DNA of 64,000 nt from Alkalihalobacillus sp. LMS39 (GTDB lineage: Bacteria > Bacillota > Bacilli > Bacillales > Bacillaceae_F). Under the pieces are notes generated by a model. That model did not search any database. It was given only the letters and a program-made list of their open reading frames with translations, and was not told the origin of the DNA. Below are positions 16,944-25,979 of this stretch, one piece after another. Each line of letters opens with the position of its first letter. Position 1 is the stretch's first letter. The position numbers and the translations under genes are program-made. The stretch covers positions 868,001 through 932,000 of the forward strand of contig NZ_CP093300.1 of NCBI RefSeq assembly GCF_022812285.1, written 5' to 3'.

Positions 16944-17822
16944 CTATCCTTTGTCATTTTTATATACAGAAAGTTTATCAGGATTGAGAATTATATAGAT
17001 TTCATGAATTTGTTCTTCAGTAATAAAAAAACTTATGACGCTATATAAGTATCCATCAAGGTGAATGACGATGCCAGGTTGGTTATTGATATTTTTAATT
17101 CTTAAGTCAAAAGTTCCAGTTGCTTTTTTTGCGATTCCTGATAAAAAAGCAAGCACATTTTGGTAAGAATGAATCGGACGAACAGCTGCCTTTACTTTGC
17201 CCCCTCCGTCAGAATATAACGTAATCCGGTCAGATACGAGTGTTAACAGCGTACCCACATCTTCTCTTTGAAAAGCATCAATAAATTGAGTAATGATTGT
17301 TTTGTTTTTGGTATAATCCAAGCTTTCGTTCGTAAAAGTAGATAGTTTTTGTTTAGCGCGACTATTTAATTTCCTACAAGTACTTTCACTTTTGTTAATC
17401 ATCGTGGCTATATCCGAGTATGCAAATTCAAAAACTTCTTTTAATAAAAGTACAGCTCGTTCGTTAGGAGAGAGTGTTTCCATCATACGTAAGTACGCGA
17501 TACTAATGTTTTCTTTCGCTAAAGTGGCATATGATGGGTCTGATAACAAAGGCTCTTCCAACAGTAAAGGTTCTGGATGCCAAGGGCCGATATATTGTTC
17601 GCGTTTTACCCTGGCTGATTTTAATACATCTAAGCATAGGTTTGTCATCGTCCTACATAAAAATGCTTTTTTATTGTCAATGTTGAATCGGGGCGAACGG
17701 AAAACACGAAGAAACGTTTCTTGTACCAAATCTTCTGTTTCCTGAACCGAGCCTAACATTCGGTAGCCTAATGAAAATAAAAGTGGTTTATACGTTTTAT
17801 AATCTTCCTGACTGACTTGCAT
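16944..17822 (-). CDS. ECF41-type RNA polymerase sigma factor (SigJ-like)
   Basis: ECF sigma factor of 292 aa with sigma-2 (about 8-75) and sigma-4 (about 105-165) regions followed by a SnoaL-like C-terminal extension. It carries the ECF41 hallmarks: the linker motif WHPEP (81-85, usually W-x-PEP), DGGGK (205-209) and NPDKL (280-284). In this group the C-terminal extension replaces an anti-sigma factor and tunes activity. ATG 17822 has AAAGGATG upstream. The start lies within the 3' end of the oxidoreductase gene (26-base overlap), so the two are co-transcribed, which is the usual ECF41 arrangement. Confidence 0.92.
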   Translation of the reverse strand: MQVSQEDYKTYKPLLFSLGYRMLGSVQETEDLVQETFLRVFRSPRFNIDNKKAFLCRTMTNLCLDVLKSARVKREQYIGPWHPEPLLLEEPLLSDPSYATLAKENISIAYLRMMETLSPNERAVLLLKEVFEFAYSDIATMINKSESTCRKLNSRAKQKLSTFTNESLDYTKNKTIITQFIDAFQREDVGTLLTLVSDRITLYSDGGGKVKAAVRPIHSYQNVLAFLSGIAKKATGTFDLRIKNINNQPGIVIHLDGYLYSVISFFITEEQIHEIYIILNPDKLSVYKNDKG

Positions 17823-19098
17823 TCATATACATCCTTTCTTTGTCAATAATTTGTAAAGCTGCCTTTTTCCCAGATTCAACTGCCGCTTCTGCTAACATGT
17901 ATGATGTAGAAAGCCAATCCCCTGCTAAATAAAAATGGTGCATTGGGTTTCTAAGCTCACGAATGACTTTTTCGTCTCCCACTTGTGGTAAACGTTGATT
18001 CACGACAAGGTTGGGTATGAACCGTTTTGCGATTAATGCATTTTTCCAGCCCGGTTGTAGTTTAGATAACGTATTTGTTAGTTCAGCATTAATCGTTTGA
18101 GGGTCAATGTGCTCATTTGGCTTATGATATTTAAATAAGTGCAATATTACGGTATTGGTGTCATTGGAAAGAGTGGCAAATTTTGAGTGGACCGAGTAAT
18201 AAATTGGATTGTCAATACCAAGTGCTAGCAATCGTTTAGGGAAAGGGAGGTTCGTTAAAGCCACGTCTAATGTTGAGCCTTTCACTGGAATGATAGACTG
18301 AAGAAATGATTTGTACTTTTCTAATTTTAAGATGGTGAGTAAATCACTAGGATTGGCTGTGTAGATGACATATTTTGATTGTAAGTATTCCTGATTATCT
18401 ACTATTATATCGAAATGCCCTTGTTCCCTAGAAGAGATTTTTCGCACTTTGCACTGGGGTCTTATTGTTACACCAGAGAGAACGGCTTGATTATGAAGCT
18501 CATCAATGAGTGATTGCCAACCATAATCTAAATAAAGGACTCCGCCGTTTACCATTTGTAGATGTGAAACGATAACATGAGCGCTAACTGTTTCAGGAGC
18601 ATGACAATAAGTAGAAAGTCTTGCTAACAAATAAAGTAAAGCTTGAACTTTAGGAGAGGAGACAATCTGTTCAACAAATTGCTTGAATGTTAATGAATGA
18701 ATAGTAGTGGATTGGATTGAGTTCAACCGTACCATTATGGATACCCATTCTTTTCGCTCATGCCAAGTAAGATATGTGGTTGATAGGATTTCCTTAATAC
18801 GAAAAGGAGCGGTGTAAATGGAGTCCTTTTCCATTAGTATCCCTTGCAGTGTAGGCTTCTTTCCATGAGGCTGAATAGATAACTCCTTTAGAGTTTTTGC
18901 GGCAATTCCATTTTTATAAAGTGCGTGTGGTCCTAAATTAAAATATTGCTTTTTCATCTGTTTTGTTTTTGCACGACCGCCCGTAGATTTTTCTTTTTCT
19001 ACTAGTAAAATGGATAAATTGTATTTAGCCAAATAATTGGCTGCAATATATCCGGCTAGTCCTCCACCAACAATAACAACATCCCAGTTTTCCTTCAT
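17797..19098 (-). CDS. FAD-dependent oxidoreductase (phytoene-desaturase/amine-oxidase-like)
   Basis: NAD(P)/FAD-binding Rossmann protein of 433 aa. The dinucleotide motif is VVIVGGGLAGYIAANYLA (about 7-24), followed by VEKEKSTGGRAKT typical of the phytoene desaturase and amine oxidase families, and a C-terminal FAD motif FYLAGDWLSTSYMLAEAAVESG. Substrate unknown. ATG 19098 has GGAGGG eight bases upstream. It is the first gene of an operon with the ECF41 sigma factor, and ECF41 genes usually accompany an oxidoreductase, epimerase or carboxymuconolactone decarboxylase that is their target. Confidence 0.85.
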   Translation of the reverse strand: MKENWDVVIVGGGLAGYIAANYLAKYNLSILLVEKEKSTGGRAKTKQMKKQYFNLGPHALYKNGIAAKTLKELSIQPHGKKPTLQGILMEKDSIYTAPFRIKEILSTTYLTWHERKEWVSIMVRLNSIQSTTIHSLTFKQFVEQIVSSPKVQALLYLLARLSTYCHAPETVSAHVIVSHLQMVNGGVLYLDYGWQSLIDELHNQAVLSGVTIRPQCKVRKISSREQGHFDIIVDNQEYLQSKYVIYTANPSDLLTILKLEKYKSFLQSIIPVKGSTLDVALTNLPFPKRLLALGIDNPIYYSVHSKFATLSNDTNTVILHLFKYHKPNEHIDPQTINAELTNTLSKLQPGWKNALIAKRFIPNLVVNQRLPQVGDEKVIRELRNPMHHFYLAGDWLSTSYMLAEAAVESGKKAALQIIDKERMYMNASQSGRL

Positions 19099-19130
19099 AT
19101 TCAACCCTCCATTTTCTTTTTCATAACTAA

Positions 19131-19157
19131 AACGAGGGCCAATGAAAATTTGTGACA
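19131..19157 (-). promoter_or_regulatory. Predicted ECF41 autoregulated promoter
   Basis: On the minus strand TGTCACA (19157-19151), 16 bases, then CGTT (19134-19131). This matches the TGTCACA-N16-CGTC promoter described for ECF41 factors at all but the last base. It lies 32 bases upstream of the oxidoreductase start codon. Confidence 0.75.
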
Positions 19158-19261
19158 AAGATTTTTCTTTTTTTACAAGAAAACAGTAATTGGATTTGCT
19201 ACATACTCGTACAGTTTAGTACAATAGACTTTGAATGCTAAGTTTGGAAAGAGGGTTAATT

Positions 19262-20329
19262 ATGAATAAGCAGTCCATTTATGGATTAACATTTGAACAG
19301 CTAACAGATTGGCTTATGCAATATGGACATAAAAAATTCCGTGCGTCTCAAGTATGGGATTGGGTATATCGCAAAAGAGTAACGGACTTTTCACAAATGA
19401 CAAATGTCAATAAAGATTGTATCGAATTGTTAGAAGAACATTTTGTTTTTCAAACATCGACTGTGTATACAAAGCAAGAATCAAAGGATGGAACGGTTAA
19501 GTTTTTATTTCAATTACAAGATGGGAATTTAATTGAAACGGTGTTAATGAAACATAAATACGGTCTTTCCGTTTGTGTAACGACTCAAGTTGGTTGTAAT
19601 ATTGGCTGTAGTTTTTGCGCCAGTGGTTTATTGAAAAAGAGCCGAGATTTATCAAGTGGTGAAATCGTAGAACAAATTATGAATGTACAACTCCATCTTG
19701 ATGAGGTTGGAAAAAGTGAACGAGTCAGCCATATCGTCGTTATGGGTATCGGAGAGCCGTTTGACAACTTTGACAATATGGTAGCCTTTTTAGATATTGT
19801 AAAAGACCAAAAGGGGCTAGAGATTGGAGCGCGTCATATTACGGTTTCAACGAGTGGGTTAGCGGAAAAAATTTATGAGTTTGCTGATCTACAGTTGCAA
19901 GTAAATTTAGCGATTTCCCTTCATGCACCAAATGATGAGTTGCGAACAAAGATTATGAAAATAAATCGTGCCATTCCGATTGCTAAACTAATGAAGGCAG
20001 TCGACTATTATATCGAAAAAACAAACCGTCGCGTAACATTTGAATACATTTTATTAAAAGATGTAAATGACCAAAGAGAGCAGGCTGTTGAGTTGGCCAA
20101 TTTAATTGGTGACCGTAAAAAATTGATTTACGTCAATTTAATTCCTTATAATCCGGTAGATGAACATAGTCAGTATCAAAGAAGTGAAAAAGAAGCGATT
20201 CTTGGTTTCTTTGACACGCTAAAAAAGCGTGGAGTTCATTGTGGTGTTCGCTTAGAGCATGGAACAGATATCGATGCAGCGTGTGGTCAGCTTCGAAGTA
20301 AACAAATGAAGAAAAAAGTGCAAGTATAA
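19262..20329 (+). CDS. RlmN/Cfr-family radical SAM 23S rRNA methyltransferase
   Basis: Radical-SAM enzyme of 355 aa that methylates an adenine (A2503 of 23S rRNA, C2 or C8, in characterised members). The cluster motif CNIGCSFC gives Cys112, Cys116 and Cys119; the second catalytic Cys341 lies in DIDAACGQL, and [11 protein letters not shown] and [10 protein letters not shown] are family signatures. ATG 19262 has GAGGG upstream. The canonical Bacillus rlmN sits next to prpC-prkC, which is not the case here, and the segment [13 protein letters not shown] resembles Cfr. A paralogue or Cfr-like enzyme is therefore possible; the exact carbon methylated is unknown. Confidence 0.85.
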   Translation: MNKQSIYGLTFEQLTDWLMQYGHKKFRASQVWDWVYRKRVTDFSQMTNVNKDCIELLEEHFVFQTSTVYTKQESKDGTVKFLFQLQDGNLIETVLMKHKYGLSVCVTTQVGCNIGCSFCASGLLKKSRDLSSGEIVEQIMNVQLHLDEVGKSERVSHIVVMGIGEPFDNFDNMVAFLDIVKDQKGLEIGARHITVSTSGLAEKIYEFADLQLQVNLAISLHAPNDELRTKIMKINRAIPIAKLMKAVDYYIEKTNRRVTFEYILLKDVNDQREQAVELANLIGDRKKLIYVNLIPYNPVDEHSQYQRSEKEAILGFFDTLKKRGVHCGVRLEHGTDIDAACGQLRSKQMKKKVQV

Positions 20330-20342
20330 AAAGCAAAAGCTA

Positions 20343-20377
20343 GAGGCATAACCGAAAGTAGGTATGCTTCTTTTTTA
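20343..20377 (+). terminator. Terminator of the RlmN-like gene
   Basis: Stem GAGGCATA/TATGCTTC extended inward by ACC/GGT with one bulge, followed by T6. Confidence 0.7.
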
Positions 20378-20407
20378 ACATAAAAGAAATCATAAAAGTT
20401 TTAGTAT

Positions 20408-20423
20408 AGCAGCGAAGCTTTGA
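20408..20423 (+). repeat. AGCAGTGAAGCTTTGA tag, variant copy 1
   Basis: AGCAGCGAAGCTTTGA preceded by TAT. Nearly identical tags occur at 41261, 56504 and 56788. It lies 18 bases before the first motif of the quartet element at 20442. Confidence 0.75.
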
Positions 20424-20441
20424 TAACTTATACTATCTTAA

Positions 20442-20620
20442 TGGACATCTGTTCCGCTATTTTTAAAAAAATAAGCGTTTGTGGCATGCTTACGGACACT
20501 GGTTCCGTTACTTTAAGAAAACGAGCGGATATTAGTGCTATTTTGATGAAATAGCGGAACGTATGTCCGATAAAAAATCAAAAAGGCTTGTTTTTACTAA
20601 AATAGCGGATCACATGTCCG
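20442..20620. repeat. Quartet repeat element 1 (two forward, two inverted 15-bp motifs)
   Basis: Motifs at 20442 (TGGACATCTGTTCCG) and 20493 (CGGACACTGGTTCCG) are forward; those at 20555 (CGGAACGTATGTCCG) and 20606 (CGGATCACATGTCCG) are inverted. Start-to-start spacing is 51, 62, 51. Each motif is itself an imperfect palindrome with CGGA/TCCG ends. Together with the tag and terminator it fills the 337-base gap between the RlmN-like gene and the methyltransferase gene. Confidence 0.93.
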
Positions 20621-20666
20621 TTAAGGAATTCGTAGAGCCTTTCTAAATAAAAAAAGGAAAAATAAG

Positions 20667-21602
20667 ATGAAGAAATACAAATATTTATACGCTTGTACCG
20701 ATGAAGAACGGGCGTTATGTGAGCTTGAAATGAGGTCCTTTTTTGGGTTTCACACAAAAACAAAGGAGCTTGAATCGAGTATTGACATTGATCCTTCACG
20801 AAGCCCATTTATGAAAGGAAAAATCGAAGTCATCTTTAAAACGGAAACACTAGAGCATTTACTAGAAAAGCTTCACAATTATACGATACTCGATTCTTTT
20901 AAAGTGACATTGATATCTGATTCTAAGCAGTTTACGTTTGACGAACGAAGAGAAGTAGAAAAAAAAGCGGGACTTGCAATAAATGGGATAGCAAATTTAC
21001 AAAGCCCTGACAAACGTTTAGTGATAATGTATGATCAACATCACTTTGTATTCGGCCCATACGTTGAAAGCGAACCAGTCTGGTTTACTCACCAACAAAA
21101 GCCACACCACTATTCTACAGCTTTAAGTACAAGAGTAGCTCGAGCTGTTGTAAATATTGCAGTCCCTAAAATTGAAAACGTCAAGGTAATTGATCCTTGT
21201 TGTGGGATTGGAACGGTTTTAATTGAAGCTTTATCGATGGGAATTGACATTACAGGTAGTGATTATAATCCATTAGTGATGAAAGGACTCCGAGAAAATA
21301 TTCTCCACTTTGGCTATGAACCAAAAGTACAGCTATGTGAGATTGGCGAAATTCGCGCACAAGTGGATGTCGCCATCATTGATATGCCTTATAATCTATG
21401 TTCGGTTTTATCAGCAGACGAAAAGGTTCATATCATTTCGAGTGCAAAAAAGATCGCAAAAAAGATTGTTTTTGTTACAATTGAACCGCTAGATGAGGTG
21501 TTAGAACAAGTTGGACTAACGATAATTGATAGATGTACGGTCAAAAAAGGAAAAACATTTACACGTGAAGTCATCATTTGTGAACATTCGAAAATTGAGT
21601 AG
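20667..21602 (+). CDS. TRM11/THUMP-type RNA methyltransferase-like protein
   Basis: Probable SAM-dependent N2-guanine or related RNA methyltransferase of 311 aa. The first about 130 residues look like a THUMP-type RNA-binding region. The Rossmann methyltransferase core has motif I VIDPCCGIGTVLIEALSMG (about 174-192), motif II ITGSDYNPLV and a catalytic IIDMPYN in place of the usual NPPY. ATG 20667 has AAGGA upstream. It is 11 bases ahead of the HAD gene, so an operon is likely. The RNA substrate is unknown; the DMPY variant is known in the Trm11-like group. Confidence 0.8.
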   Translation: MKKYKYLYACTDEERALCELEMRSFFGFHTKTKELESSIDIDPSRSPFMKGKIEVIFKTETLEHLLEKLHNYTILDSFKVTLISDSKQFTFDERREVEKKAGLAINGIANLQSPDKRLVIMYDQHHFVFGPYVESEPVWFTHQQKPHHYSTALSTRVARAVVNIAVPKIENVKVIDPCCGIGTVLIEALSMGIDITGSDYNPLVMKGLRENILHFGYEPKVQLCEIGEIRAQVDVAIIDMPYNLCSVLSADEKVHIISSAKKIAKKIVFVTIEPLDEVLEQVGLTIIDRCTVKKGKTFTREVIICEHSKIE

Positions 21603-21613
21603 GAGGAAAAAAG

Positions 21614-22480
21614 ATGGTACGACTGATCGCAACAGATTTAGATGGAACATTATTAAATGAGTATGGTGTCATAAGTGAACAAAATAGCGAGGCAATTAAG
21701 AAAGCACAGCAACGAGGGATTCCTGTTGTCGTTGCGACAGGACGTTCGTATGTATCGGCTAAGAAACTAGTGGACGCAGTTGGGATTACTTGTCCAATTA
21801 TTGGATTAAATGGCTCTCAAACATTTACAGAAGAAGGCGTCTTGACGAAGTCGATTCCGATGCATAGAGACATTTATGAAAAAGTCATTGAAATGTGTGA
21901 GCAACAGGATATCCATTTTGATATTTATACAAGCAAAGCCAATTATACGAAAAGTGAAGAAAGTGCATTTGAAACTCTTCTTGGGTTTATAAAAAGGTCT
22001 CCTCACTACAATGGACAATTGGATGAAGCAAGAAAAATTGCCGAGCGCTACATAGAATTTGAAGAATTCAAACCGGTAGAAAATCGCTTTACTACGATTT
22101 CAGAAGATGTGAATGTGTTTAAAGTTATTTGTTTCTCTTCCAATGATGAAACATTAAAACACATTCGAACACAACTTCAACAGATAGATGACCTTATTAT
22201 TACAGCGTCTATTAAAGAAAATTTAGAATTTAATTCGAAAGATGCCAATAAAGGTGCCGCCCTTGCCAAATTTGCAGCGGAATTACAAATCCCAATGGAA
22301 GAAGTGATGGCGATTGGCGATAATTTTAACGACGTCACTATGCTTCAAATGGCAGGTCGAAGTGTGGCGATGGGAAATGCAGAAGAAGAAATTAAAGAAA
22401 TGTGTCATTTTGTTACAAAAACGAATGTGGAGCATGGTGTTGCAGAGGCGATTGAGGAAATGTTAGCAGAGGTAGAGTAG
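21614..22480 (+). CDS. Cof-type HAD-superfamily phosphatase
   Basis: Cytosolic sugar-phosphate or nucleotide phosphatase of the Cof subfamily, 288 aa. HAD motif I is DLDGTLL (Asp8, Asp10), motif II is VATGRS near 38, Lys lies before the C-terminal end of the cap, and motif IV is MAIGDNFNDVTML near 235. A type IIB cap sits between. ATG 21614 follows AGGAGG. It is co-transcribed with the methyltransferase and ends at quartet element 2 and a bidirectional terminator. The natural substrate cannot be assigned. Confidence 0.9.
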   Translation: MVRLIATDLDGTLLNEYGVISEQNSEAIKKAQQRGIPVVVATGRSYVSAKKLVDAVGITCPIIGLNGSQTFTEEGVLTKSIPMHRDIYEKVIEMCEQQDIHFDIYTSKANYTKSEESAFETLLGFIKRSPHYNGQLDEARKIAERYIEFEEFKPVENRFTTISEDVNVFKVICFSSNDETLKHIRTQLQQIDDLIITASIKENLEFNSKDANKGAALAKFAAELQIPMEEVMAIGDNFNDVTMLQMAGRSVAMGNAEEEIKEMCHFVTKTNVEHGVAEAIEEMLAEVE

Positions 22481-22495
22481 TCGGGTTAGGTGTAA

Positions 22496-22674
22496 CGGAC
22501 TTCTGTTCCGCTAAAGACCCCATTTTTCACAATTCGGTAAAATTATCGGACAAGGGTTCCGCTAATTGTCTATATGGGTAAGATTTTTATGTCATTTTTG
22601 CAAAGTAGCGGAATAGATGTCCGATAGCTCAATAAAATAGAAGAATTTTATTAGAATAACGGAACAGATGTCCG
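22496..22674. repeat. Quartet repeat element 2
   Basis: Forward motifs at 22496 (CGGACTTCTGTTCCG) and 22547 (CGGACAAGGGTTCCG), inverted motifs at 22609 (CGGAATAGATGTCCG) and 22660 (CGGAACAGATGTCCG). Spacing is again 51, 62, 51. It lies between the convergent HAD and bioY genes, just before their shared terminator. The sequences between motifs are not conserved with the other elements. Confidence 0.93.
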
Positions 22675-22688
22675 AACGCCCTACAAAT

Positions 22689-22726
22689 AAAAAAACTCTG
22701 AGTGAAGTTCACTCAGAGTTTTTTTA
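22689..22726. terminator. Bidirectional terminator between HAD gene and bioY
   Basis: Stem ACTCTGAGTGAA/TTCACTCAGAGT flanked by A7 on the left and T7 on the right; serves both convergent genes. Confidence 0.92.
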
Positions 22727-22730
22727 TTTG

Positions 22731-23306
22731 CTATGCAGCTTCTAGTTGCTTTGTTGTATCTTTTAGAAGTTTGGCTTGAATCAATCGTTTGCGAACCGTA
22801 ATTCCAATCCAACTTGCTAAAAAGGCTTTAATTAATCCGCCAATAATAAATGGTGTTGCTCCAGCACCAATGGCAGCTGTCCATGATAAGTCTAACACAA
22901 ACTTTAAGTGAATCGTACCAATGACTAATGTTACTACCATTCCGACCGTATTAGCGACCAATGCCCACAATAAATTAAATTTAGTTTTTTCTAAAATAAG
23001 TCCGGTTACAAAAGCGGTCACAATAAAACTATAAATATATCCTCCTGTTGGACCAATTAACACTTGGGGTCCACCTTTCGCTTCGGCAAACACAGGTAAC
23101 CCAAATGCACCTAGTAACATGTAACAAAACATAGCGATCGCACCGTACCGACTTCCGATAATTGTAGCCGTTAACCCGACTGCTAATGTTTGGGCTGTAA
23201 TAGGCACAAGCGGGAGTGGGATTGTCAATTGTGACATCACAGCCGTGAGTGCAGCGAATAAAGCACAAATAATGATGACTCTTAATTTACTATTATGATT
23301 TTGCAT
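22731..23306 (-). CDS. bioY: Biotin ECF transporter S component BioY
   Basis: Membrane substrate-binding subunit for biotin uptake, 191 aa with about six transmembrane segments. Family signatures seen are TIPLPLVPITAQTLAVGL, GAFGLPVFA, GGPQVLIGPTGGYIYSF and the C-terminal GGLIKAFLASWIG. It works with the shared EcfAA'T energising module encoded elsewhere. ATG 23306 has AGGTGG upstream. A perfect BirA-type inverted repeat lies 20 bases upstream of the start, so repression by biotinyl-BirA is expected. Monocistronic, with a shared terminator. Confidence 0.94.
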   Translation of the reverse strand: MQNHNSKLRVIIICALFAALTAVMSQLTIPLPLVPITAQTLAVGLTATIIGSRYGAIAMFCYMLLGAFGLPVFAEAKGGPQVLIGPTGGYIYSFIVTAFVTGLILEKTKFNLLWALVANTVGMVVTLVIGTIHLKFVLDLSWTAAIGAGATPFIIGGLIKAFLASWIGITVRKRLIQAKLLKDTTKQLEAA

Positions 23307-23326
23307 AAGTCCACCTCATTGATAAA

Positions 23327-23357
23327 ATGTTAACCTGATCTTTTTATAGGTTAACAT
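23327..23357. promoter_or_regulatory. BirA operator upstream of bioY
   Basis: ATGTTAACC-N13-GGTTAACAT, a perfect nine-base inverted repeat resembling the B. subtilis bio operator (TTGTTAACC and its inverse). It faces the bioY start codon. Confidence 0.85.
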
Positions 23358-23616
23358 AAACACAAAAAAAGATAAACAAAAAAAACAACCGCACTAAAAG
23401 TAGGATAATTGAATTAGTGAATGTGACTTTTATAAAATATTATATAAAAAATAGTATGGTATATAAATTCCCATTGTTGTAGATATGCAAAATGTATAAA
23501 CGTATAATACGGATAAAAACATATTCTATTTATTGAATTGTAAATAGAATCAGTATTATTTAGAAAAATAAATTAATTTATAATCATAAAAAACAATAAA
23601 ATTTTATACAATTTTA

Positions 23617-23644
23617 TTGATATTTATTAATAATGATGTATAAT
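23617..23644 (+). promoter_or_regulatory. SigA promoter of the amino-acid ABC operon
   Basis: TTGATA (23617-23622), 16 bases, TATAAT (23639-23644), 47 bases before the start codon. Confidence 0.6.
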
Positions 23645-23690
23645 AATAAATATCAAAAAATTATCTTAAGATATAAACAGGGGGATAACA

Positions 23691-24497
23691 ATGAAAAAAA
23701 TATTTAAACCGTTTAATCTAGCAGCGGTAGCAATGTCATGTATGCTGTTAGCAGCTTGTGGAACGTCAGAAGGCACTAGTGGAACTGATAAACCAATAGT
23801 AGTAGGAACGGAAGCAACTTTCGCACCATTTGAATATATGGATAAAGGAGAAATCGTTGGTTTTGATGTAGATTTACTAGATGCAGTACTAAGTGAGGCG
23901 GGGATAGAATACGAGTTAAAGAATGTTGGTTGGGATCCAATTTTCATTATGATAGAAAATGGTGAAATCGATATGGCTGTATCTGGAATTACAATCACAG
24001 AAGACCGTCAACAAACATATGATTTCTCTAGTCCATATTTTGAATCTACTCATATGGTTGCGTTTAAAGAAGGTGCAGATATAACAAGTGCTAATGATAT
24101 AGTCGGTAAAAATATTGGGGTACAAATATCTACAACTGGTCAAATAGCAGCAGAGAAAATTGTTGGTGAAAACCATTCTGATATTTCAAAATTTGATAGT
24201 ACAGCATTAGCGTTTTTGGCACTAGATCAAGGTAATGTTGATGTTGTAGTTACAGATAATGTAGTTGTAAATGAATATGTAAAAAATAATCCAAATAGTG
24301 GAGTGACAGGAATAGAAGATACTGAGAATTTTGAAGCAGAATATTATGGATTCTTATTTAAAAAAGAAAATGATTTACGTGAAGAAGTAAACGCAGCTTT
24401 TAAAACGATTTTAGAAAATGGAACGTATAGTGAAATTTATGAAGAGTGGTTTGGTGTACAACCAAATATTGATTTATTACTAGAATTTATGGAATAA
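23691..24497 (+). CDS. Polar amino acid ABC transporter, substrate-binding lipoprotein
   Basis: Extracellular lipid-anchored binding protein of 268 aa (SBP_bac_3 family). Lipobox LLAAC puts the acylated Cys at about 23. Family features are VGTEATFAPFEYMDKGEIVGFDVDL, the DMAVSGITITEDRQ loop and the C-terminal NGTYSEIYEEWFG. These fit binding of a polar amino acid or cystine; the exact ligand is not visible. GGGGGAT precedes ATG 23691. A partial terminator separates it from the permease and ATPase genes, the usual way of making excess binding protein. Confidence 0.92.
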   Translation: MKKIFKPFNLAAVAMSCMLLAACGTSEGTSGTDKPIVVGTEATFAPFEYMDKGEIVGFDVDLLDAVLSEAGIEYELKNVGWDPIFIMIENGEIDMAVSGITITEDRQQTYDFSSPYFESTHMVAFKEGADITSANDIVGKNIGVQISTTGQIAAEKIVGENHSDISKFDSTALAFLALDQGNVDVVVTDNVVVNEYVKNNPNSGVTGIEDTENFEAEYYGFLFKKENDLREEVNAAFKTILENGTYSEIYEEWFGVQPNIDLLLEFME

Positions 24498-24509
24498 TGA
24501 AAAAAATCA

Positions 24510-24538
24510 GTGTAACGTAGACACGTTACGCTTTTTTT
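24510..24538 (+). terminator. Partial terminator between binding-protein and permease genes
   Basis: Stem GTGTAACGT/ACGTTACGC (one G-T pair), AGAC loop, then T7. Likely allows read-through into the permease gene. Confidence 0.75.
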
Positions 24539-24576
24539 CTTGAAAGACTAATGAAATAAGAACAAGGAGTACTAAA

Positions 24577-25233
24577 ATGGATATAAGATTTGATATTATT
24601 GTAGATTATTTACCGTTCTTTTTAAAAGGTGCAATGTGGACGGTTATTCTTTCGCTATTAGGGATTTTAATCGGAACAGTGATGGGGTTATTTATTGGAC
24701 TTGGAAAAATGCTAGACAACAAATGGTTAAGAATACCGTTCATTTGGTATATTAACTTCTTCCGAGGTACTCCATTTTTTGTACAAATTATGATATTGCA
24801 TTTTGGAATCTTGCCATTACTCATTTCCCCTGTTAACCCAATTCTAACGGGTGTCGTTGCGTTATCATTAAATTCAGCTGCTTATATTGCAGAAATTTTC
24901 AGAGCGGGTATACAGTCCATTGACAAAGGCCAAATGGAAGCAGCACGCTCATTAGGAATGACACATACACAAGCAATGAAAGAAGTTATATTACCTCAAG
25001 CTGTGAAGCGGATGGTTCCACCCCTTGGAAATGAATTTATTGTGTTGTTAAAAGAATCTTCGTTGTTAGCGATTATAGCGGCTCCAGAACTTATGTATTG
25101 GGGGAGAGTAGCGGTTGGACAATACCATCGACCTTGGGAACCCTATCTTACAGTTGCATTAATCTACTTAGTGCTTACATTGTCATTAACATATTTATTA
25201 AATTATGTAGAAAAGAGGTTGAATACAGAATGA
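24577..25233 (+). CDS. Polar amino acid ABC transporter, permease
   Basis: Inner-membrane permease of the HisMQ type, 218 aa with about five transmembrane segments. The cytoplasmic EAA loop is seen as [23 protein letters not shown] near 125-147, the site that contacts the ATPase. ATG 24577 has AAGGAG upstream. Its stop codon overlaps the ATPase start (ATGA). A single permease gene implies a homodimeric channel. Confidence 0.94.
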   Translation: MDIRFDIIVDYLPFFLKGAMWTVILSLLGILIGTVMGLFIGLGKMLDNKWLRIPFIWYINFFRGTPFFVQIMILHFGILPLLISPVNPILTGVVALSLNSAAYIAEIFRAGIQSIDKGQMEAARSLGMTHTQAMKEVILPQAVKRMVPPLGNEFIVLLKESSLLAIIAAPELMYWGRVAVGQYHRPWEPYLTVALIYLVLTLSLTYLLNYVEKRLNTE

Positions 25234-25952
25234 TATCGGTGAAAGGGTTAAAAAAGTCATTTGGTGAAAATGAAGTATTAAAAGACATTAATGTTGAAAT
25301 TAAGCCGCAAGAGGTTGTTGTTGTCATCGGTCCTTCTGGTTCTGGAAAATCTACTTTTCTACGTTGTTTAAATTTACTCGAATCGGTTTCTGGTGGAGAT
25401 GTTTTTATAAAAGGGACAAACTTAACGAGTAAAGAGACGGATATAAATGAAGTGCGAAAAAATGTAGGGATGGTGTTTCAACAATTTAATTTATTCCCAC
25501 ATAAGACAGTGCTAGAGAATATTACAGTGTCACCGATAATTGTGCGAAAATGGTCCAAAGAAAAGGCAGAAGAAAAGGCAAAAGAGTTATTAAAAAAAGT
25601 CGGGCTTGAAGATAAAGCGAATGCTTATCCGAACTCTTTATCAGGCGGACAAAAGCAACGTGTGGCCATTGCGCGTGCTCTTGCGATGGAACCTGAAATC
25701 ATGTTGTTTGATGAACCAACATCAGCTCTGGATCCGGAAATGGTTGGGGAAGTGTTAGAGGTTATGAAACAGCTAGCTAAAGAAGGTATGACGATGGTTG
25801 TTGTCACACATGAGATGGGATTTGCAAAAGAGGTAGGAGACCGTGTCATTTTTATGGATGGGGGCTATATCGTAGAGGAAAATGTTCCAAGCAAATTGTT
25901 TGATAACCCGAAACATGAAAGAACGATTGGTTTTTTGAGTAAAGTATTATAG
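25230..25952 (+). CDS. Polar amino acid ABC transporter, ATPase
   Basis: ABC ATPase of 240 aa. Walker [14 protein letters not shown] near 33-45, Q-loop FQQFNLFPH, signature [17 protein letters not shown], Walker [14 protein letters not shown] and H-loop [12 protein letters not shown] are all intact. The start is ATG 25230 overlapping the permease stop; an upstream in-frame extension lies inside the permease gene and is rejected. GlnQ/TcyN-type sequence. It forms one operon with the two preceding genes. Confidence 0.95.
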   Translation: MISVKGLKKSFGENEVLKDINVEIKPQEVVVVIGPSGSGKSTFLRCLNLLESVSGGDVFIKGTNLTSKETDINEVRKNVGMVFQQFNLFPHKTVLENITVSPIIVRKWSKEKAEEKAKELLKKVGLEDKANAYPNSLSGGQKQRVAIARALAMEPEIMLFDEPTSALDPEMVGEVLEVMKQLAKEGMTMVVVTHEMGFAKEVGDRVIFMDGGYIVEENVPSKLFDNPKHERTIGFLSKVL

Positions 25953-25979
25953 TGTATCAATGATACCGTACAGAGTTAA

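Larger units (their letters stand above)
23307..23690. other. Intergenic region bioY / amino-acid ABC operon
   Basis: This 384-base gap holds the bioY operator (23327-23357) and a promoter for the ABC operon (23617-23644). The middle is extremely AT-rich and I see no conserved riboswitch or small gene in it. Confidence 0.6.

Noticed and set aside
16619-16957. Minus-strand open frame with a repeated 41-residue peptide
   Set aside because: It exists only because the 123-bp repeat is a multiple of three; it overlaps desR and the sigma gene ends, has no ribosome-binding site and consists of hairpin-forming DNA.
20442-20620. Quartet elements as simple Rho-independent terminators
   Set aside because: They lack T runs after the stems, and separate conventional terminators exist next to elements 1, 2, 3 and 4.
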